Below, piece after piece: positions 49,309 through 57,380 of a stretch of DNA of 64,000 nucleotides; the stretch's first letter is position 1; the number at the start of each line of letters is the position of its first letter. Under the pieces are notes generated by a model. That model had not been told where the DNA came from. It searched no databases and saw nothing but the letters and a program-made list of their open reading frames with translations. This DNA is from Mycobacterium sp. IDR2000157661 (GTDB lineage: Bacteria > Actinomycetota > Actinomycetes > Mycobacteriales > Mycobacteriaceae). The stretch is from NCBI RefSeq assembly GCF_022317005.1, contig NZ_CP081006.1:4402001-4466000 (forward strand), read 5' to 3'. Both the position numbers and the translations under genes were made by a program.

Positions 49309-49892
49309 TTCTTCCCCAGCATCGACAGTGCGGCCCGAAGCGCAGTCGACTGGGTGGCCTCGGGTTCGTTGGCCAACACCTTGTCGGTGGCCTCCTCGGC
49401 CTGCTTGACCGCGAAGCCGAGGCCGACAAGCGCTTCGACCACCGGGCCACGCACGGTATGGCCGGCCGTCGCGACAGCGCCCGAAGAGGTGACCACCCCT
49501 ACCTTGTCTCGGAGGCTCAATGCCATCAACTCAGCGGTCTTCCTGCCGACTTTCGGGATGCGGGTCAGTGCGGTGATGTCAGCGTCGCCGATCGCCTGGC
49601 GCAACGTCGGCCCGTCGTACATCGCCAGCGCCCCCAGCGCGATGCTCGGTCCGATGCCGTTGACCGCGAGCAGCGTCAGGAACAGATCGCGGGCGTCGGC
49701 GTCGGCGAAGCCGTACAGCGTCATGGAGTCCTCGCGCACGATCATCGCGGTGATCAGCCGCGCTTCGGCACCGCGCCGCAGCGTCGCCAGGGTGGCAGGG
49801 GTGGCCATGACCTTGTAGCCGACCCCGGACGCCTCGATCACTACGTGGTCGAGTGCGATGTGGAGGACTTCACCGCGCACCGCTGCGATCAC
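49305..49892 (-). CDS. ruvA: Holliday junction branch migration protein RuvA
   Basis: A 195-residue junction-binding protein that loads RuvB. The N-terminal OB fold starts VIAAVRGEVLHIALDHVVIE; VREDSMTLYGFADADARDLF precedes the helix-hairpin-helix region (VNGIGPSIALGALAMY and IPKVGRKTAELMALSLRD), and the C-terminal RuvB-interacting domain contains EALVGLGFAVKQAEEAT. The first HhH reads NGIGPSIAL, a variant of the usual GPK. The start is GTG 49892, overlapping the ruvC stop (GTGA); the open frame upstream is the shadow of ruvC. Confidence 0.95.
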   Translation of the reverse strand: MIAAVRGEVLHIALDHVVIEASGVGYKVMATPATLATLRRGAEARLITAMIVREDSMTLYGFADADARDLFLTLLAVNGIGPSIALGALAMYDGPTLRQAIGDADITALTRIPKVGRKTAELMALSLRDKVGVVTSSGAVATAGHTVRGPVVEALVGLGFAVKQAEEATDKVLANEPEATQSTALRAALSMLGKK

Positions 49893-50476
49893 CGTTGCAC
49901 CCTCGCTTTCGCCTTCGCAGTCGCCTGCTGGGCTTTCAGCGTCGACTTGTACTTGCGCTGTTGTTCGGCCGCCAGGGCTTCGGCCGCGGCCATCCGTGCG
50001 ATCATCGGCGCGCGCCAGCAGTGACAGATGGCCAGCGCCAGAGCGTCGGCAGCGTCGGCGGGCGTCGGCTTGGTCTGCAACGCAAGGATTCTGGTGACCA
50101 TCGCGGTGACTTGGGCCTTGTCGGCGTTGCCGTTGCCGGTGACCGCGGCCTTGACCTCGCTCGGCGTGTGGAAGAACACATCGATGTCGCGTCGGGCCGC
50201 GGCCAGCGCGATGACGCCGCCGGCCTGCGCGGTGCCCATGACGGTCGAGACGTTCTGCTGGGAGAACACCCGCTCGATCGCGATGACGTCGGGCCGGTGG
50301 GTGTCCATCCAATACTCGACCGTCTCGCTGATCGCCAACAACCGCCGGTGCAGCGGATCGGCCGAGGGGGTGCGCACCACGTCGACGTCCAGCGCGATGA
50401 CCTGACGGCCTCGGCCGCTCTCGATCACGGAGAGGCCGCATCGCGTCAATCCGGGGTCGACTCCCATCACCCGCAC
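49889..50476 (-). CDS. ruvC: Holliday junction resolvase RuvC
   Basis: A 195-residue endonuclease that cuts Holliday junctions. The four catalytic carboxylates are in MGVDPGLTRCGLSVI (Asp7), VIAIERVF (Glu near 68) and DAADALALAICH (two Asp near 141-144); HTPSEVKAAVTGNGNADKAQV is also conserved. A Lys/Arg/Ala-rich extension after residue 160 is typical of actinobacteria. Start is GTG 50476. A near-consensus SOS box lies 15 bp upstream, making ruvC the first gene of a damage-inducible ruvCAB operon. Confidence 0.96.
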   Translation of the reverse strand: MRVMGVDPGLTRCGLSVIESGRGRQVIALDVDVVRTPSADPLHRRLLAISETVEYWMDTHRPDVIAIERVFSQQNVSTVMGTAQAGGVIALAAARRDIDVFFHTPSEVKAAVTGNGNADKAQVTAMVTRILALQTKPTPADAADALALAICHCWRAPMIARMAAAEALAAEQQRKYKSTLKAQQATAKAKARVQR

Positions 50477-50490
50477 GTCAGGACCCTTCT

Positions 50491-50506
50491 GTGAACACCT
50501 GTTCGA
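50491..50506 (-). promoter_or_regulatory. SOS (LexA) box upstream of ruvC, imperfect
   Basis: GTGAAC-ACCT-GTTCGA matches the mycobacterial LexA box TCGAAC-N4-GTTCGA with a perfect right arm and two mismatches at the outer end of the left arm. It is 15 bp before the ruvC start. As I recall, M. tuberculosis ruvC (Rv2594c) also has an SOS box. Confidence 0.72.
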
Positions 50507-50552
50507 GAGCTTAGCGGCCTACTCGGACGCCGACGGGCAAGGACACGCCCGT

Positions 50553-50858
50553 TCAGATCATGAAGTGACCGCCACGGGCGCCTGTGGTCACCTCGAGCAG
50601 GATTTCGCTCACGCGCCGCTCAGCGGCGCGCCATCCGCGCACTCTTTCGCGGCCGACCTCGTGCCCGTCGCACTCGATCACGACCACCCAGCGCACGCCG
50701 GCGAACTTGGCCAGCAGCCAGAACGGCCACAGCGCGACGAACACCAACCCGACCAGGACCGCAAGCAGGTCCGTGAAATCGAGGACGTCGCCGGGAAACG
50801 GCCACCAATCGCGGTGCACTGACCAGACCCTGCCGTTCCTGTCGACGATCACTGCCAT
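50553..50858 (-). CDS. Small hypothetical protein with one membrane helix
   Basis: A 101-residue protein with one strongly hydrophobic segment (about residues 28-50, LLAVLVGLVFVALWPFWLLA) between an N-terminal part rich in aromatic residues (RNGRVWSVHRDWWPFPGD) and a C-terminal soluble part (WVVVIECDGHEVGRERVRGW). ATG 50858 is used; the longer frame to 50897 is less likely. The function is unknown. It is downstream of nothing in its own direction and divergent from the mechanosensitive channel gene; about 45 bp separate its end from the ruvC SOS box. Confidence 0.6.
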   Translation of the reverse strand: MAVIVDRNGRVWSVHRDWWPFPGDVLDFTDLLAVLVGLVFVALWPFWLLAKFAGVRWVVVIECDGHEVGRERVRGWRAAERRVSEILLEVTTGARGGHFMI

Positions 50859-50984
50859 GTGCCTATTTTGCTTGGCGCACCGAGAGATCCGCGTCACGAC
50901 GCCCCGACGTCGATGTGACGTCGGCGCACAATCTCGCTAACGTCGCGAAGAACTGACCTCGATCCCTGGAGTTGAACTCACCCG

Positions 50985-52211
50985 ATGCCCGAAGAACAGG
51001 AACTGGAGACCGCTGCGACCAACCTCGCCGTCACCTCGGCCTGGGCCGCAGGCGCCATGGTGGCCGCCTTCCTGGTAGGAGTGATGCTCACCTGGGTGAT
51101 GTCGAGGTTCGGGCGGCGCAGTGGCGCGCTGTGCGACATCGCGACGCTGACCCGGATGCCGCTGCGCACGGTGTTGATGGTCTTCGCCGCGTCGGTCGCG
51201 GTCAAGCAGACCTCCGACCCGTCGGACTCCTGGCGCGGCTGGGTCGACCACACGCTGCTGATCATCCTGATCACGGCCATCACCTGGCTGCTCACCAGCC
51301 TGGTTCGGGTGGCGGAGCGGCGTACGATCGCGGCCTACGGCGGCGGCAGCGAGGAGATCTCGGACGCCGACCGCAAATGGCGCCGCGTGCGCACCCAGGT
51401 ACAGGTGTTGCGCCGGCTCGGCATCGCGATCGTGGTGATCCTGGGCGGCGCGACGATCCTGATGACGTTCCCGTCGTTCTCCGACATCGGCACGACGGTG
51501 TTCGCATCGGCCGGTGTGTTGTCGGTGGTGGCCGGCCTGGCCGCGCAGACCTCGTTGGGGGCGGTGTTCGCCGGCATGCAGATCGCGTTCTCCGGTGCCA
51601 TCCGGGTCGGCGACGTGGTGCAGCTCGAAGACGGCCAGTGGTGGGGCCGCATCGAGGAGATCACCTTGAGCTACGTCGTCGTGCGGCTGTGGGACGAGCG
51701 GCGGCTGGTGCTGCCGTGCACGTACTTCACCACCGAGCCGTTCGAGAACTGGACCCGCAGCGCCACCGAGCTGATGGGCACCGTGGAGTTCGACGTCGAC
51801 TTCTACGTGCCGTTCAACGAGATGCGCGCCGAACTGGACCGGCTGCTGGCCGCGAGCGAACTGTGGGACGGCCGTCGCGGTGTGCTGCAGGTCACCGACG
51901 CCGTCGGCGGGGTGGTCCGGGTACGGATCGTGGTCAGCGCGGACAACGCGGGCGCCCTGTTCGACCTGCGGTGTGCCGTCCGCGAAGGAATGGTCAACTG
52001 GGTGCAGCGCACCAAGGGCGCCGCCCCGATGCAGCGCTTCGAGCCGGCGACGACGCCGTCGGAGCACATACCGGACCAGGCCCGCGACCGCGACTCGCCG
52101 CGTGTGTCGGCCGGCATGTTCTCGGGCAGCCCGGAGGCCGACGAGCGCGCCCGGGCGTTCGACCATTCCGAGGACCACGACGAGTTAGCGCGGTCCAACG
52201 GCAGCAGGTGA
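50985..52211 (+). CDS. MscS-family mechanosensitive ion channel
   Basis: A 408-residue membrane channel of the small-conductance mechanosensitive family, which releases solutes on hypo-osmotic shock. There are about four to five transmembrane helices, the last being the pore helix (SAGVLSVVAGLAAQTSLGAVFAGMQIAF) with a Gly/Ala-rich face. The beta domain follows (SGAIRVGDVVQLEDGQWWGRIEEI) with the characteristic VLPCTYFTTEPFENWT and a C-terminal cytoplasmic domain. A hydrophilic tail of about 65 residues ends the protein. Its last 27 bases overlap the end of the convergent TetR gene. Confidence 0.9.
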   Translation: MPEEQELETAATNLAVTSAWAAGAMVAAFLVGVMLTWVMSRFGRRSGALCDIATLTRMPLRTVLMVFAASVAVKQTSDPSDSWRGWVDHTLLIILITAITWLLTSLVRVAERRTIAAYGGGSEEISDADRKWRRVRTQVQVLRRLGIAIVVILGGATILMTFPSFSDIGTTVFASAGVLSVVAGLAAQTSLGAVFAGMQIAFSGAIRVGDVVQLEDGQWWGRIEEITLSYVVVRLWDERRLVLPCTYFTTEPFENWTRSATELMGTVEFDVDFYVPFNEMRAELDRLLAASELWDGRRGVLQVTDAVGGVVRVRIVVSADNAGALFDLRCAVREGMVNWVQRTKGAAPMQRFEPATTPSEHIPDQARDRDSPRVSAGMFSGSPEADERARAFDHSEDHDELARSNGSR

Positions 52212-52790
52212 GCGTGGCGCCAACGCGACACCCCGGTAGCGCGGGGCCAGCGCGGTGCCGGCCGCCAGCAGCGGTTCGACGCTGCGCAGAGTGCGGGCAA
52301 GCACGAACGCCCCCTCCAGCGCGGCGATCAGCGCGAGTGTGACGCCGCGGGCCCTTGCCGGGTCGAGGCCCCGCGCAGCGAAGTACGCGGCGCCACCATC
52401 AATCCAGCCGGTGAACACCGACGCCGTCGTCGCGCGGAGTTCGTCGACGGTGTCGGCGACCTCCGCGGCGACGCTGGCGACCGGGCACATGTTCGCGAAG
52501 CCAGTGCCCGCCATGTCGTCGGCGGCCTGCCGGAACAACCCGTCGATCGCGTCGCCCAGATCGTCGAATCCGTCCACGATCGACGGAATGAGCAGCCCGT
52601 AGGCCGCCCCCGCATTGCTCAGCGCCTCGCGTGCGATCTGCACCTTCCCCCCGCGGAAGTGGTGGTAGAGCGAGCCGATAGGGGCGCCGGACGCGGCGGC
52701 GATGTCCTTGATGGCAACGGCCGCGTATCCACGGTGCCGCATCAATTCGGCGGTCGCGATCAGGATCGATTCTCGGGTGGATCTTGCCAT
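52185..52790 (-). CDS. TetR/AcrR family transcriptional regulator
   Basis: A 201-residue regulator with the TetR helix-turn-helix ATAELMRHRGYAAVAIKDIAAASGAPIGSLYHHFRGG (about residues 10-46). The C-terminal domain matches the LmrA/YxaF type (DMAGTGFANMCPVASVAAEV). It is divergent from the alpha/beta hydrolase at 52855, with a perfect 7-4-7 palindrome in the gap, so it probably represses both. Its 3-prime end overlaps the mechanosensitive channel gene by 27 bases tail to tail. Confidence 0.88.
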   Translation of the reverse strand: MARSTRESILIATAELMRHRGYAAVAIKDIAAASGAPIGSLYHHFRGGKVQIAREALSNAGAAYGLLIPSIVDGFDDLGDAIDGLFRQAADDMAGTGFANMCPVASVAAEVADTVDELRATTASVFTGWIDGGAAYFAARGLDPARARGVTLALIAALEGAFVLARTLRSVEPLLAAGTALAPRYRGVALAPRSPAAVGPR

Positions 52791-52825
52791 CGACGCCTCC
52801 CTGTGGTCAGACTAGAGCATACGTT

Positions 52826-52843
52826 CTAGAATCAACATTCTAG
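52826..52843. promoter_or_regulatory. TetR-type operator between divergent regulator and hydrolase
   Basis: CTAGAAT-CAAC-ATTCTAG is a perfect 7-4-7 inverted repeat between the start codons at 52790 and 52855. TAGAAT within it could be the -10 of the hydrolase promoter. A further CTAGA half-site lies at 52812-52816. Confidence 0.68.
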
Positions 52844-52854
52844 TGGAGGGCTTC

Positions 52855-53688
52855 ATGCCGACCGTCGAAGTCGCCGCCGGGACCGTCGAGTACCGCGAGG
52901 AGGGTGACCCGCAGGGGCCGCCCGTCGTGCTCCTGCACGGCCTGCTGATGAACGACACCCAGTGGAGGCTCGCGCTGCCCCACCTGCCGGCCGGTTTCCG
53001 GTATCTGCTGCCGGTGCTGCCGCTGGGCGGTCATCGCATCCCAATGCGCGAGGACGCCGACCTGACGCTGGCAGGCATGGTGCACCTCGTCGCCGACTTC
53101 CTCGACGCGCTCGACCTGGCCGATCTCACCCTCGTCGTGTCGGACTGGGGTGGCCCGCTGTTTCTCACCGACATCGGCCGCGACAAACGGGTTGCGCGGC
53201 TGGTCATCTGCCCGTCGGAAGCCTTCGACAATTTTCCGCCGGGCCTACCGGGCAAGATCGCCTGGCTGGCCAGCCGCACCACCGGGACCGTGGCGCTTGC
53301 GATGCGGCAATTGCGGATCGGTTGGCTGCGCCGCCGGTGGTTCATGTTTGGACAGATGGCGAAAAAGCCCGTGCCGCAACACATCGTCGAGGACTGGACG
53401 GCGGTGGGGCTGGCCGACGCCCGAATCCGCCGCGACCTCGTCAAGTACTGCCGGAGCAGGTTCGACGGCGCCGACCTGATCCGGGCCACCGATCGGCTGC
53501 GCGACTTCGACGGTCCTGCACTGGTGTTGTGGAGCCACAACCCCGTCATGCCGGCGGAGCACGGGGAGCGGCTGAAAGCGCTGCTGCCCAACGCAACGCT
53601 GAGCCACGTCGACGACGCTTACGTGCTCGTGATGCTCGATCAGCCCGAGCGGACGGCCGCCGCGATCGGCGAGTTCCTCGCCTCCTAG
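52855..53688 (+). CDS. Alpha/beta hydrolase
   Basis: A 277-residue alpha/beta-hydrolase of unknown substrate. The oxyanion-hole region VVLLHGLLMNDTQWRLAL is near residue 24. At the nucleophile elbow the sequence is VVSDWGGPLFLTDI, with Asp in place of Ser, as in haloalkane dehalogenases and epoxide hydrolases. The C-terminal His of the triad is not evident (LSHVDDAYVLVMLDQPERTA has a His, but not in the usual GHF context). Start ATG 52855 has GGAGGG upstream; GTG 52843 is less likely. It is under the palindrome shared with the divergent TetR gene. Confidence 0.82.
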   Translation: MPTVEVAAGTVEYREEGDPQGPPVVLLHGLLMNDTQWRLALPHLPAGFRYLLPVLPLGGHRIPMREDADLTLAGMVHLVADFLDALDLADLTLVVSDWGGPLFLTDIGRDKRVARLVICPSEAFDNFPPGLPGKIAWLASRTTGTVALAMRQLRIGWLRRRWFMFGQMAKKPVPQHIVEDWTAVGLADARIRRDLVKYCRSRFDGADLIRATDRLRDFDGPALVLWSHNPVMPAEHGERLKALLPNATLSHVDDAYVLVMLDQPERTAAAIGEFLAS

Positions 53689-53708
53689 GCGTCGAACACA
53701 TTTCTCCC

Positions 53709-53730
53709 ATCGCCACTACCGCGTGGCGAT
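53709..53730. terminator. Hairpin terminator between convergent hydrolase and yebC genes
   Basis: ATCGCCAC (53709-53716) and GTGGCGAT (53723-53730) form a perfect 8-bp stem with a 6-base loop, followed by CGATTTCTA. It lies between gene ends at 53688 and 53737. Confidence 0.62.
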
Positions 53731-53736
53731 CGATTT

Positions 53737-54495
53737 CTAGTCGTCGGTGTCGAGTTCGGCTGCGACGTCGTCGCCGATCTCGATGTTGGTGTAGACGTCC
53801 TGGACGTCGTCGAGATCCTCCAGCGCGTCGACCAGCTTCATGATCTTGCGGGCACCTTCGGCGTCGAGTGGGACGGTCACCGACGGCTCGAACCCGGCCT
53901 CGGCAGATTCGTAGTCGATGCCGGCGTCCTGCAACGCGGTGCGCACCGTGACGAGATCACCGGGCTCGCAGAGGACTTCGAAGGTGTCGTCGAGATCGTT
54001 GACGTCTTCGGCACCGGCATCGAGCACGGCGGCGAGCACGTCGTCCTCGGTGAGGCCGTTCTTCTCGAGGGTGATGACGCCCTTGCGAGAGAACAGGTAC
54101 GCCACCGACCCGGGGTCGGCCATGTTCCCCCCGTTGCGGGTCATCGCCACGCGAACCTCGCCCGCGGCGCGGTTGCGGTTGTCGGTCAGACACTCTACGA
54201 GCACCGCGACACCGTTGGGCCCATAGCCTTCGTAGGTGATGTTCTGGTACTCGGCGCCACCGGCTTCCTCACCGCTGCCGCGCTTGCGTGCCCGTTCGAT
54301 GTTGTCGTTGGGCACCGACGACTTCTTCGCCTTCTGGATCGCGTCGTAGAGAGTCGGGTTGCCGGCGGGGTCACCGCCGCCGACGCGCGCGGCGACCTCG
54401 ACGTTCTTGATCAGCTTGGCGAACATCTTGCCGCGGCGTGCATCGATGACGGCCTTCTTGTGCTTGGTGGTGGCCCACTTGGAATGGCCGCTCAT
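53737..54495 (-). CDS. YebC/PmpR family DNA-binding/ translation-related protein (Rv2603c-like)
   Basis: A 252-residue member of the YebC family. The start MSGHSKWATTKHKKAVIDAR and the run GKMFAKLIKNVEVAARVGGG are diagnostic, followed by AKKSSVPNDNIERARKRGSG, YEGYGPNGVAVLVECLTDN and a C-terminal acidic end. Family members have been described as transcription regulators, and more recently as factors that help translation of proline stretches; which applies here is unknown. Start ATG 54495 matches the family; the frame extends slightly further upstream. This gene lies upstream of pdxT in M. tuberculosis too, but here an acyl-CoA dehydrogenase intervenes. Confidence 0.93.
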   Translation of the reverse strand: MSGHSKWATTKHKKAVIDARRGKMFAKLIKNVEVAARVGGGDPAGNPTLYDAIQKAKKSSVPNDNIERARKRGSGEEAGGAEYQNITYEGYGPNGVAVLVECLTDNRNRAAGEVRVAMTRNGGNMADPGSVAYLFSRKGVITLEKNGLTEDDVLAAVLDAGAEDVNDLDDTFEVLCEPGDLVTVRTALQDAGIDYESAEAGFEPSVTVPLDAEGARKIMKLVDALEDLDDVQDVYTNIEIGDDVAAELDTDD

Positions 54496-54654
54496 CGGGC
54501 ATGACCTCTTTTCGCTCACTGCAAAGTCCGGTCAACGAGTCTACGTGCCCACCGAAGTGCCTCGCGGGGGTCACCGCGGCGAAGCGGGTGCGGGCCGACA
54601 GATGCTCCGCCCGGACCATCCCTGTTAGCTCCGACACAGCACTAGCCGAGCTAA

Positions 54655-54670
54655 CTTACTCTGGAGTAAG
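54655..54670. promoter_or_regulatory. Palindromic operator upstream of acyl-CoA dehydrogenase
   Basis: CTTACTC-TG-GAGTAAG is a perfect 7-2-7 inverted repeat that ends eight bases before the ATG at 54679. A TAACTT at 54652-54657 could be the -10, so a bound repressor would cover the start site. No regulator gene is adjacent. Confidence 0.62.
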
Positions 54671-54678
54671 ATCGCGGT

Positions 54679-55890
54679 ATGTCGTTTTCGCTCGAGTTGT
54701 CGCCCGATCTCGTCCACATCCGCGACTGGGTCCACGAATTCGCCGCCGACGTCATCCGACCGGCCGCCGCCGAGTGGGACGAACGCGAGGAGACGCCGTG
54801 GCCGATCATCCAGGAGGCGGCCAAGGTCGGCATCTACTCCGTGGAGTTCTTCGCCGAACAGTCAGCCGAGCCGTCGGGCCTGGGCATGCTGACCGTGTTC
54901 GAGGAGATGTTCTGGGGTGACGCCGGGATCGCACTGTCGATCTTGGGCACCGGGCTGGCTGCGGCCTCACTCGCCGCCAACGGCACCCCCGAGCAGATGG
55001 GCGAGTGGCTGCCGCAGATGTTCGGCACCGTCGACGATCCGAAGGTCGCGTCGTTCTGCTCCTCCGAACCCGGGGCGGGCTCGGACGTCGGCGCGATCCT
55101 GACCAAGGCCCGGTACGACGAAGCCAAGGACGAGTGGGTGCTCAACGGCACCAAGACCTGGGCCACCAATGGTGGCATCGCCGACGTCCACGTCGTCGTC
55201 GCCTCGGTGCATCCCGACCTGGGCACCCGTGGGCAGGCGACGTTCATCATCCCGCCGGGCACGCCGGGGTTCCGTCAGGGCCAGAAGTTCCTCAAGCACG
55301 GAATCCGCGCGTCGCACACCGCCGAGGTGGTGCTCGACGACGTGCGCATCCCCGGCAACCTGATCGTCGGAGGCCGCGAGAAGTTCGAGGAGCGGATCGC
55401 ACGGGTGCGCGAGGGCCGCAGCTCCAAGAGTCAGGCCGCGCTGGCGACCTTCGAGCGGACGCGGCCGACGGTCGGTGCGATGGCGGTAGGCGTCGCGCGC
55501 GCGGCCTACGAGTATGCGCTCGACTACGCTCGCCAGCGCGAGCAGTTCGGCCGCAAGATCGGCGAATTCCAGGCCATCGCCTTCAAGTTGGCCGACATGA
55601 AAGCACGTCTCGACGCGGCCCGGCTGTTGGTGTGGCGGGCCGGCTGGATGGCGCGCAACGGCAAGCCGTTCGACAATGCTGAGGGTTCGATGGCCAAGCT
55701 GGTCGCCAGCGAGACCGCGGTATACGTCACCGACGAGGCCATCCAGATCCTCGGTGGCAACGGCTACACTCGCGAGTATCCCGTCGAGCGGATGCACCGC
55801 GACGCCAAGATCTTCACGATCTTCGAGGGCACCAGCGAGATCCAGCGCCTCGTGATCGGCCGCGCCGTGACGGGTCTGGCCATCCGCTGA
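54679..55890 (+). CDS. Acyl-CoA dehydrogenase
   Basis: A 403-residue flavoprotein that oxidises acyl-CoA to the 2-enoyl-CoA. It shows SFCSSEPGAGSDVGAILTKA near residue 130, WVLNGTKTWATNGGIADVHV, the C-terminal helical segments YARQREQFGRKIGEFQAIAF and the catalytic region AIQILGGNGYTREYPVERMH with RDAKIFTIFEGTSEIQRLVI at the end; the Glu in FEGTSE is the usual catalytic base. It is a complete, canonical enzyme. It interrupts the yebC-pdxT neighbourhood and runs convergently to pdxT, separated by a strong hairpin. Confidence 0.92.
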   Translation: MSFSLELSPDLVHIRDWVHEFAADVIRPAAAEWDEREETPWPIIQEAAKVGIYSVEFFAEQSAEPSGLGMLTVFEEMFWGDAGIALSILGTGLAAASLAANGTPEQMGEWLPQMFGTVDDPKVASFCSSEPGAGSDVGAILTKARYDEAKDEWVLNGTKTWATNGGIADVHVVVASVHPDLGTRGQATFIIPPGTPGFRQGQKFLKHGIRASHTAEVVLDDVRIPGNLIVGGREKFEERIARVREGRSSKSQAALATFERTRPTVGAMAVGVARAAYEYALDYARQREQFGRKIGEFQAIAFKLADMKARLDAARLLVWRAGWMARNGKPFDNAEGSMAKLVASETAVYVTDEAIQILGGNGYTREYPVERMHRDAKIFTIFEGTSEIQRLVIGRAVTGLAIR

Positions 55891-55900
55891 CCCGGCGGCT

Positions 55901-55941
55901 TGTGCACCGCTACCGGCGGTGGCCGCCGCTGGCGGTGCACA
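55901..55941. terminator. Long bidirectional hairpin terminator
   Basis: TGTGCACCGC (55901-55910) and GCGGTGCACA (55932-55941) are perfectly complementary, and the 21 bases between them can add an inner CCGGCGG/CCGCCG stem. It lies between the convergent ends of the acyl-CoA dehydrogenase and pdxT genes. Confidence 0.72.
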
Positions 55942-55946
55942 GATCG

Positions 55947-56531
55947 CTAGAGCAGGTCGACGAAGAGTTTGTGGATGCGGCGGTCGCCGGTCATCTCCGG
56001 GTGGAACGCCGTCGCGAGTCGCTGTCCCTGCCGCACGGCGACGATGTGGCCGCCGGCCTCGCCGAGCACCTCGACGTCCGGACCGACGCGTTCCACCCAC
56101 GGCGCCCTGATGAACACCGCGTGCACGGGTCCGTCGACGCCGCTGAATTCGATGTCGTCCTCGAAGGAATCGACCTGGCGGCCGAATGCGTTGCGCCGCA
56201 CCGTCATGTCGATACCTTCCAGCGGCGCGGCATCGCGGCCGGACACCCCGGCATCGAGGATCTCGGACGCGAGCAGGATCATTCCCGCACACGAGCCGTA
56301 GGCCGGCATGCCGTCGGCCAGCCGCGACCGCAACGGCTCGAGCAGTTCGAGTTCGCGCAGCAGGTGGGTCATCGTGGTCGACTCCCCACCCGGAATCACC
56401 AGGGCATCGACGGTTTGGAGCTCTCGAAGCCGCCGTACGGTCGACGCCTCGGCACCTGCCTCCCGCAGGGCGGCCAGGTGCTCGCGGGTGTCGCCCTGCA
56501 GCGCCAGGACGCCCACGTGGGGCGTGCTCAT
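55947..56531 (-). CDS. pdxT: Pyridoxal 5'-phosphate synthase glutaminase subunit PdxT
   Basis: A 194-residue class I glutamine amidotransferase that supplies ammonia to PdxS for vitamin B6 synthesis. The triad is visible: nucleophile Cys in PAYGSCAGMILLASEI near residue 80 and the His-Glu in TAFHPEMTGDRRIH near residue 175. IPGGESTTMTHLL and RRNAFGRQVDSFE are also diagnostic of PdxT. The start ATG 56531 overlaps the stop of tesB (ATGA). The order pdxS-tesB-pdxT matches the Rv2606c-Rv2604c block. Confidence 0.95.
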   Translation of the reverse strand: MSTPHVGVLALQGDTREHLAALREAGAEASTVRRLRELQTVDALVIPGGESTTMTHLLRELELLEPLRSRLADGMPAYGSCAGMILLASEILDAGVSGRDAAPLEGIDMTVRRNAFGRQVDSFEDDIEFSGVDGPVHAVFIRAPWVERVGPDVEVLGEAGGHIVAVRQGQRLATAFHPEMTGDRRIHKLFVDLL

Positions 56532-57367
56532 GGTTGGTAGCCGCGCTTGTAGCGGGTGAGCCCTTCCTGCATGACCGCCGCGACCATCTCGCCGTACTGG
56601 TTGAAGATCTTGCCCTGGCACAGCGATCGACCGCCCGAGGCCGACGGCGAGGACTGGTCGTAGAGCAGCCACTCGTCGGCGCGGAACTGCCGCATGAACC
56701 ACATCGCGTGATCCAGCGAGGCGACCTGCAGGTGCTTACGCTCGAGCGGGTAGTTCACCTGCGCCGAGCCGAGCAGCGTGAGGTCACTCATGTACGCCAG
56801 CGCACAGATGTGCAGCACCGAGTCGTCGGGCAACGGATCACGGTGCCTGAACCATACCTGCTGCTGAGATGCCTTGCCAGGCAACTTGTTCAGTACGTCG
56901 CGCGGGACGATCCGGACATCCCATTCGTCGAACTGGCGAAAGCTCGCGTCGTCGAAGAGCTTGCTGACCGAGACGAAGTCCGCGGCGTCGTCGGGTGTCG
57001 GCGCGACAGGCATCACATCCTGATGTTCGATGCCGCTCTGGTCGGTCTGGAACGACGCCGACATCGAGAAGATGGTCTCGCCGTGCTGAATCGCATTGAC
57101 CCGTCGGGTGCTGAAAGATCCGCCGTCACGCAACCGTTCGACGATGTAGACCGTCGGCGCCTTGGCATCACCCGGTCGGAGGAAATAGCCGTGCAGCGAG
57201 TGCACCTGAAACTCCGGCTTGACCGTGCGCACGGCCGAGACCAGCGACTGGCCCGCCACGTGGCCACCGAAAGTCCTTTGCAGAAAGCCGGATTCGGGGC
57301 TGAAGACGCTCCCGCGATAGATGTTGACCTCGAGTTGCTCGAGATCAAGAATCTCTTCGATCGCCAT
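56528..57367 (-). CDS. tesB: Acyl-CoA thioesterase II
   Basis: A 279-residue double hot-dog thioesterase (TesB2-like; position of Rv2605c) hydrolysing medium- and long-chain acyl-CoA. Typical segments are FLQRTFGGHVAGQSLVSAVR near residue 28, VHSLHGYFLRPGDAKAPTVY, the second-domain VASLDHAMWFMRQFRADEW and the active-site QGKIFNQYGEMVAAVMQEG. Its start is preceded by a copy of the short dispersed repeat (57381-57403). It sits between pdxS (45 bp) and pdxT (overlapping), an arrangement also found in M. tuberculosis. No functional link with B6 synthesis is known. Confidence 0.94.
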   Translation of the reverse strand: MAIEEILDLEQLEVNIYRGSVFSPESGFLQRTFGGHVAGQSLVSAVRTVKPEFQVHSLHGYFLRPGDAKAPTVYIVERLRDGGSFSTRRVNAIQHGETIFSMSASFQTDQSGIEHQDVMPVAPTPDDAADFVSVSKLFDDASFRQFDEWDVRIVPRDVLNKLPGKASQQQVWFRHRDPLPDDSVLHICALAYMSDLTLLGSAQVNYPLERKHLQVASLDHAMWFMRQFRADEWLLYDQSSPSASGGRSLCQGKIFNQYGEMVAAVMQEGLTRYKRGYQP

Positions 57368-57380
57368 GGGGCTATGGCTG

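Noticed and set aside
50937..52178. 413-codon open frame antisense to the MscS channel gene
   Set aside because: Its translation is a His/Arg/Gln/Asp-rich low-complexity string without any recognised motif, the usual mirror of a GC-rich coding strand; the sense strand has clear MscS features.
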